Assembly (NCBI RefSeq): GCF_001545075.1
Contig: NZ_FCOB02000012.1
Location: 124,001-188,000 of the forward strand
Reading direction: 5' to 3'
Source of the DNA: Caballeronia ptereochthonis
GTDB taxonomy: Bacteria > Pseudomonadota > Gammaproteobacteria > Burkholderiales > Burkholderiaceae
Length of the DNA stretch: 64,000 bases
The notes under the pieces: generated by a model
What the model saw: the letters and a program-made list of their open reading frames with translations, nothing else
Databases searched by the model: none
What the model was told of the DNA's origin: nothing
Program-made: the position numbers and the translations under genes
In this document: positions 62,695-64,000 of the stretch, piece by piece
Numbering within the stretch: position 1 is the first letter of the stretch
How the letters are laid out: each line of letters opens with the position of its first letter

Positions 62695-63606
62695 TCAGGC
62701 GTCCGCGCGCTTCCATGTTCTGAACAGATCGAGCAGCGTGCGGACCTGACGGCCGGGCGCCGCACTGCGCGGCCACACCGCGCCGACGTCCATCGTCGGC
62801 ACCGCGACGCTCAGATCGCGCTTGCTGATGCGATTGCCTTCGAGCGACCACGGCCGGTAGACAAGGTCGGAAAGAATGGTCACGCCCTCGCCGAACGCGA
62901 CGAGACTGCGCACCGCTTCGATCGATTTGCTCTGCATGCGCACGCGCGGCTCGACGCCGAACTTGCCCCAGTAGCGCGCGACCGTCCGCACGTGCTCGTC
63001 CATGTCCAGCAGCAGGTAATTCTCCCGTGCGACGTCTTCGAGCGTGACGCGCTGCGCGTCGAGCAGCGGATGATCCGGTGGCGTCCACAGCCTGCGCGGC
63101 GAGCGCAGGATCACCTCGCACTTGAGATCGTCGTGCAGCGCGGTGTTCGATACGAGCAGGATCGCCACGTCCAGGCCGCCGTCAAGGAGTTGCTGCTCGA
63201 TGACTTCTCTTTCCCGCTCGACCACCTCGACCTGCAGATTCCTGAAACGCCGCGTGAGCGTCGCCATCATCGAAGGCAGCAGATAAGCGGAAATCGTCTC
63301 CGTCACGCCGATGCGCACGACGCCCGCGATCTGCCCCGGTTCCTCCTGTGCCGCGAGCACCGCCTGATCGACGGATTGCCGCGCCTGCTGCACGTGACGC
63401 AGGAAGCGCACGCCCGCTTCGGTCAGGCGCACGCCCTTCGCATGACGCGCGAGCAGCGCGACGCCGACGGTGTCCTCCAGGTTCTGCAGCGCGATCGTCA
63501 TGGACGACTGCGACACGCTGCACAGATTCGCGGAGCGTGAAATCTGCCCGCTGTCCGCCACCGACAGGAAATATTCGATCTGGCGCATGGTGATCTGTCG
63601 GGGCAT
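62695..63606 (-). CDS. LysR-family transcriptional regulator
   Basis: A protein of 303 residues with a LysR helix-turn-helix (IEYFLSVADSGQISRSANLC, then VSQSSMTIALQNLEDTVG) and an effector domain. It resembles NAC/CysB-like regulators that act from upstream dyads. The ATG at 63606 (MPRQITMRQ) is used; a longer reading to 63909 would run into the divergent gene. It is divergent from the molybdopterin oxidoreductase, which it probably controls. Confidence 0.92.
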   Translation of the reverse strand: MPRQITMRQIEYFLSVADSGQISRSANLCSVSQSSMTIALQNLEDTVGVALLARHAKGVRLTEAGVRFLRHVQQARQSVDQAVLAAQEEPGQIAGVVRIGVTETISAYLLPSMMATLTRRFRNLQVEVVEREREVIEQQLLDGGLDVAILLVSNTALHDDLKCEVILRSPRRLWTPPDHPLLDAQRVTLEDVARENYLLLDMDEHVRTVARYWGKFGVEPRVRMQSKSIEAVRSLVAFGEGVTILSDLVYRPWSLEGNRISKRDLSVAVPTMDVGAVWPRSAAPGRQVRTLLDLFRTWKRADA

Positions 63607-63630
63607 CGCGGTGGTCCGGGTTGGTCCTGA

Positions 63631-63651
63631 GATATCTAAAAATTCTATATC
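63631..63651. promoter_or_regulatory. LysR-type T-N11-A dyad
   Basis: GATAT-N11-ATATC, a 5-bp inverted repeat with exactly the T-N11-A spacing typical of LysR binding. It lies 24 bp upstream of the LysR start and 72 bp upstream of the oxidoreductase start, in the only AT-rich stretch of the area. Confidence 0.6.
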
Positions 63652-63723
63652 GCTGAATCGGAAATATGAATTCTTGATTTGTTTTTGACTTTCTAGGATC
63701 GCCTTATCGAAACCGGAGACGAG

Positions 63724-64000
63724 ATGGAAGCTCAGGAGAAAAAGGGCTATTGCACGCTTTGCCGCTCGCGCTGCGGCACGGTCAACGTCGTGCGCGGCGG
63801 GATTATGGCGGAGGTGCGGCCCGATCGCGACCACCCGACCGGCCACGCGATGTGCCTGAAGGGCAAGTCCGCGCCCGAGCTCGTGCACAGCCCGCACCGC
63901 GTGCTCCATCCGATGCGCCGCACCGCGCCGAAAGGCGCCGACGATCCGGGCTGGGTGCGCATCGGCTGGGAGGAGGCGCTGGACGAGATCGCCGCGAAGC
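63724..64000 (+). CDS. Molybdopterin-dependent oxidoreductase, N-terminal part (cut by window edge)
   Basis: The first 92 residues of a bis-MGD molybdoenzyme. The N-terminal [4Fe-4S] site CTLCRSRCG with a later CLKGKS (C-x2-C-x3-C-xn-C) is of the formate dehydrogenase/nitrate reductase/assimilatory type, and a typical GWVRIGWEEALDEIA follows. There is no Tat signal, so it is likely cytoplasmic. The ATG at 63724 follows GGAG. The substrate cannot be read from this fragment. Confidence 0.88.
   Translation, partial: MEAQEKKGYCTLCRSRCGTVNVVRGGIMAEVRPDRDHPTGHAMCLKGKSAPELVHSPHRVLHPMRRTAPKGADDPGWVRIGWEEALDEIAAK

Noticed and set aside
62640..62695. GC-rich palindrome GCGCCGCGGCGC near an A/T run after the LysR gene, considered as a terminator
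   Set aside because: Relative to the leftward LysR transcript the hairpin is followed by an A-run (CAAAAAG), not a U-run, so it does not fit an intrinsic terminator.
1..64000. CRISPR arrays, tRNA genes, integrases and complete insertion sequences
   Set aside because: None were seen: no regularly spaced repeats, no cloverleaf-like tRNA sequence with a TTCGA loop at a gene edge, and no transposase or integrase motifs in the translated frames.

Overview
The window is GC-rich (roughly 64-66% by eye over most of its length) and densely packed with accessory metabolism. A porin of the Burkholderiales type, many LysR and LAL regulators, BKACE, DUF3141, PqiABC and a HAE-1 efflux pump together suggest a Burkholderiaceae chromosome (Burkholderia/Caballeronia/Paraburkholderia group), probably a secondary replicon. 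That placement is inferred from gene content; no rRNA or core marker is present to fix it.

Layout. (1) 1-4239: a leftward cluster of a 3-dehydroquinate synthase copy (cut by the window edge), a DHDPS-family lyase and an ACS-type MFS carrier, divergent from a LacI regulator, with GTAAGCG-type operator candidates between them. (2) 4240-7732: an island of visibly lower GC. It holds a long gap with no recognisable gene and then a tightly coupled two-gene module: an exported trypco2-domain protein with an apparent internal duplication, and an exported trypsin-like serine protease with C-terminal TPRs. This is the strongest candidate for an undescribed system. (3) 7733-18402: a LysR gene divergent from an eight-gene catabolic operon (aldehyde dehydrogenase, complete PotFGHI-like ABC importer with a Tat-exported binding protein, phytoene-desaturase-like FAD oxidoreductase, CoA ligase, degenerate amidohydrolase). 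(4) 18523-24970: LysR/YbfB-type MFS pair, SDR/GlxA-type regulator pair, and an M20 carbamoylase-type hydrolase with an amidohydrolase. (5) 25011-30725, leftward: alpha/beta hydrolase, MFS, BKACE enzyme, TauD-type dioxygenase, quinone oxidoreductase and a universal stress protein with a hemerythrin-like tail. (6) 30864-36553: a large LAL (MalT-type) regulator, a porin and a CoA ligase. The regulator gene is bracketed by two copies of a 21-bp palindromic repeat.

(7) 36866-52643: a group resembling the low-oxygen/stress regions of Burkholderia: AspT-type carrier, fermentative D-lactate dehydrogenase, VIT-like membrane protein, glycine-zipper protein, BamE-like lipoprotein, RRM-like protein, PPK2, SulP transporter, then DUF3141 (PHA-synthase-like), phosphate acetyltransferase, acetate kinase, FabI and a coiled-coil protein. 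The group would link acetyl-CoA and lactate fermentation, polyphosphate and lipid metabolism. Two decayed genes lie inside it: a DUF2950 remnant and a twice-frameshifted outer-membrane barrel. (8) 52653-62189, leftward: an RND efflux operon (MFP-RND-OMF) whose last genes are pqiA-pqiB-pqiC, with overlapping or abutting ends from the RND gene onward. (9) 62695-64000: a LysR gene divergent, across a T-N11-A dyad, from a molybdopterin oxidoreductase cut by the right edge.

No tRNA, rRNA, CRISPR array, intact insertion sequence or phage gene was seen.
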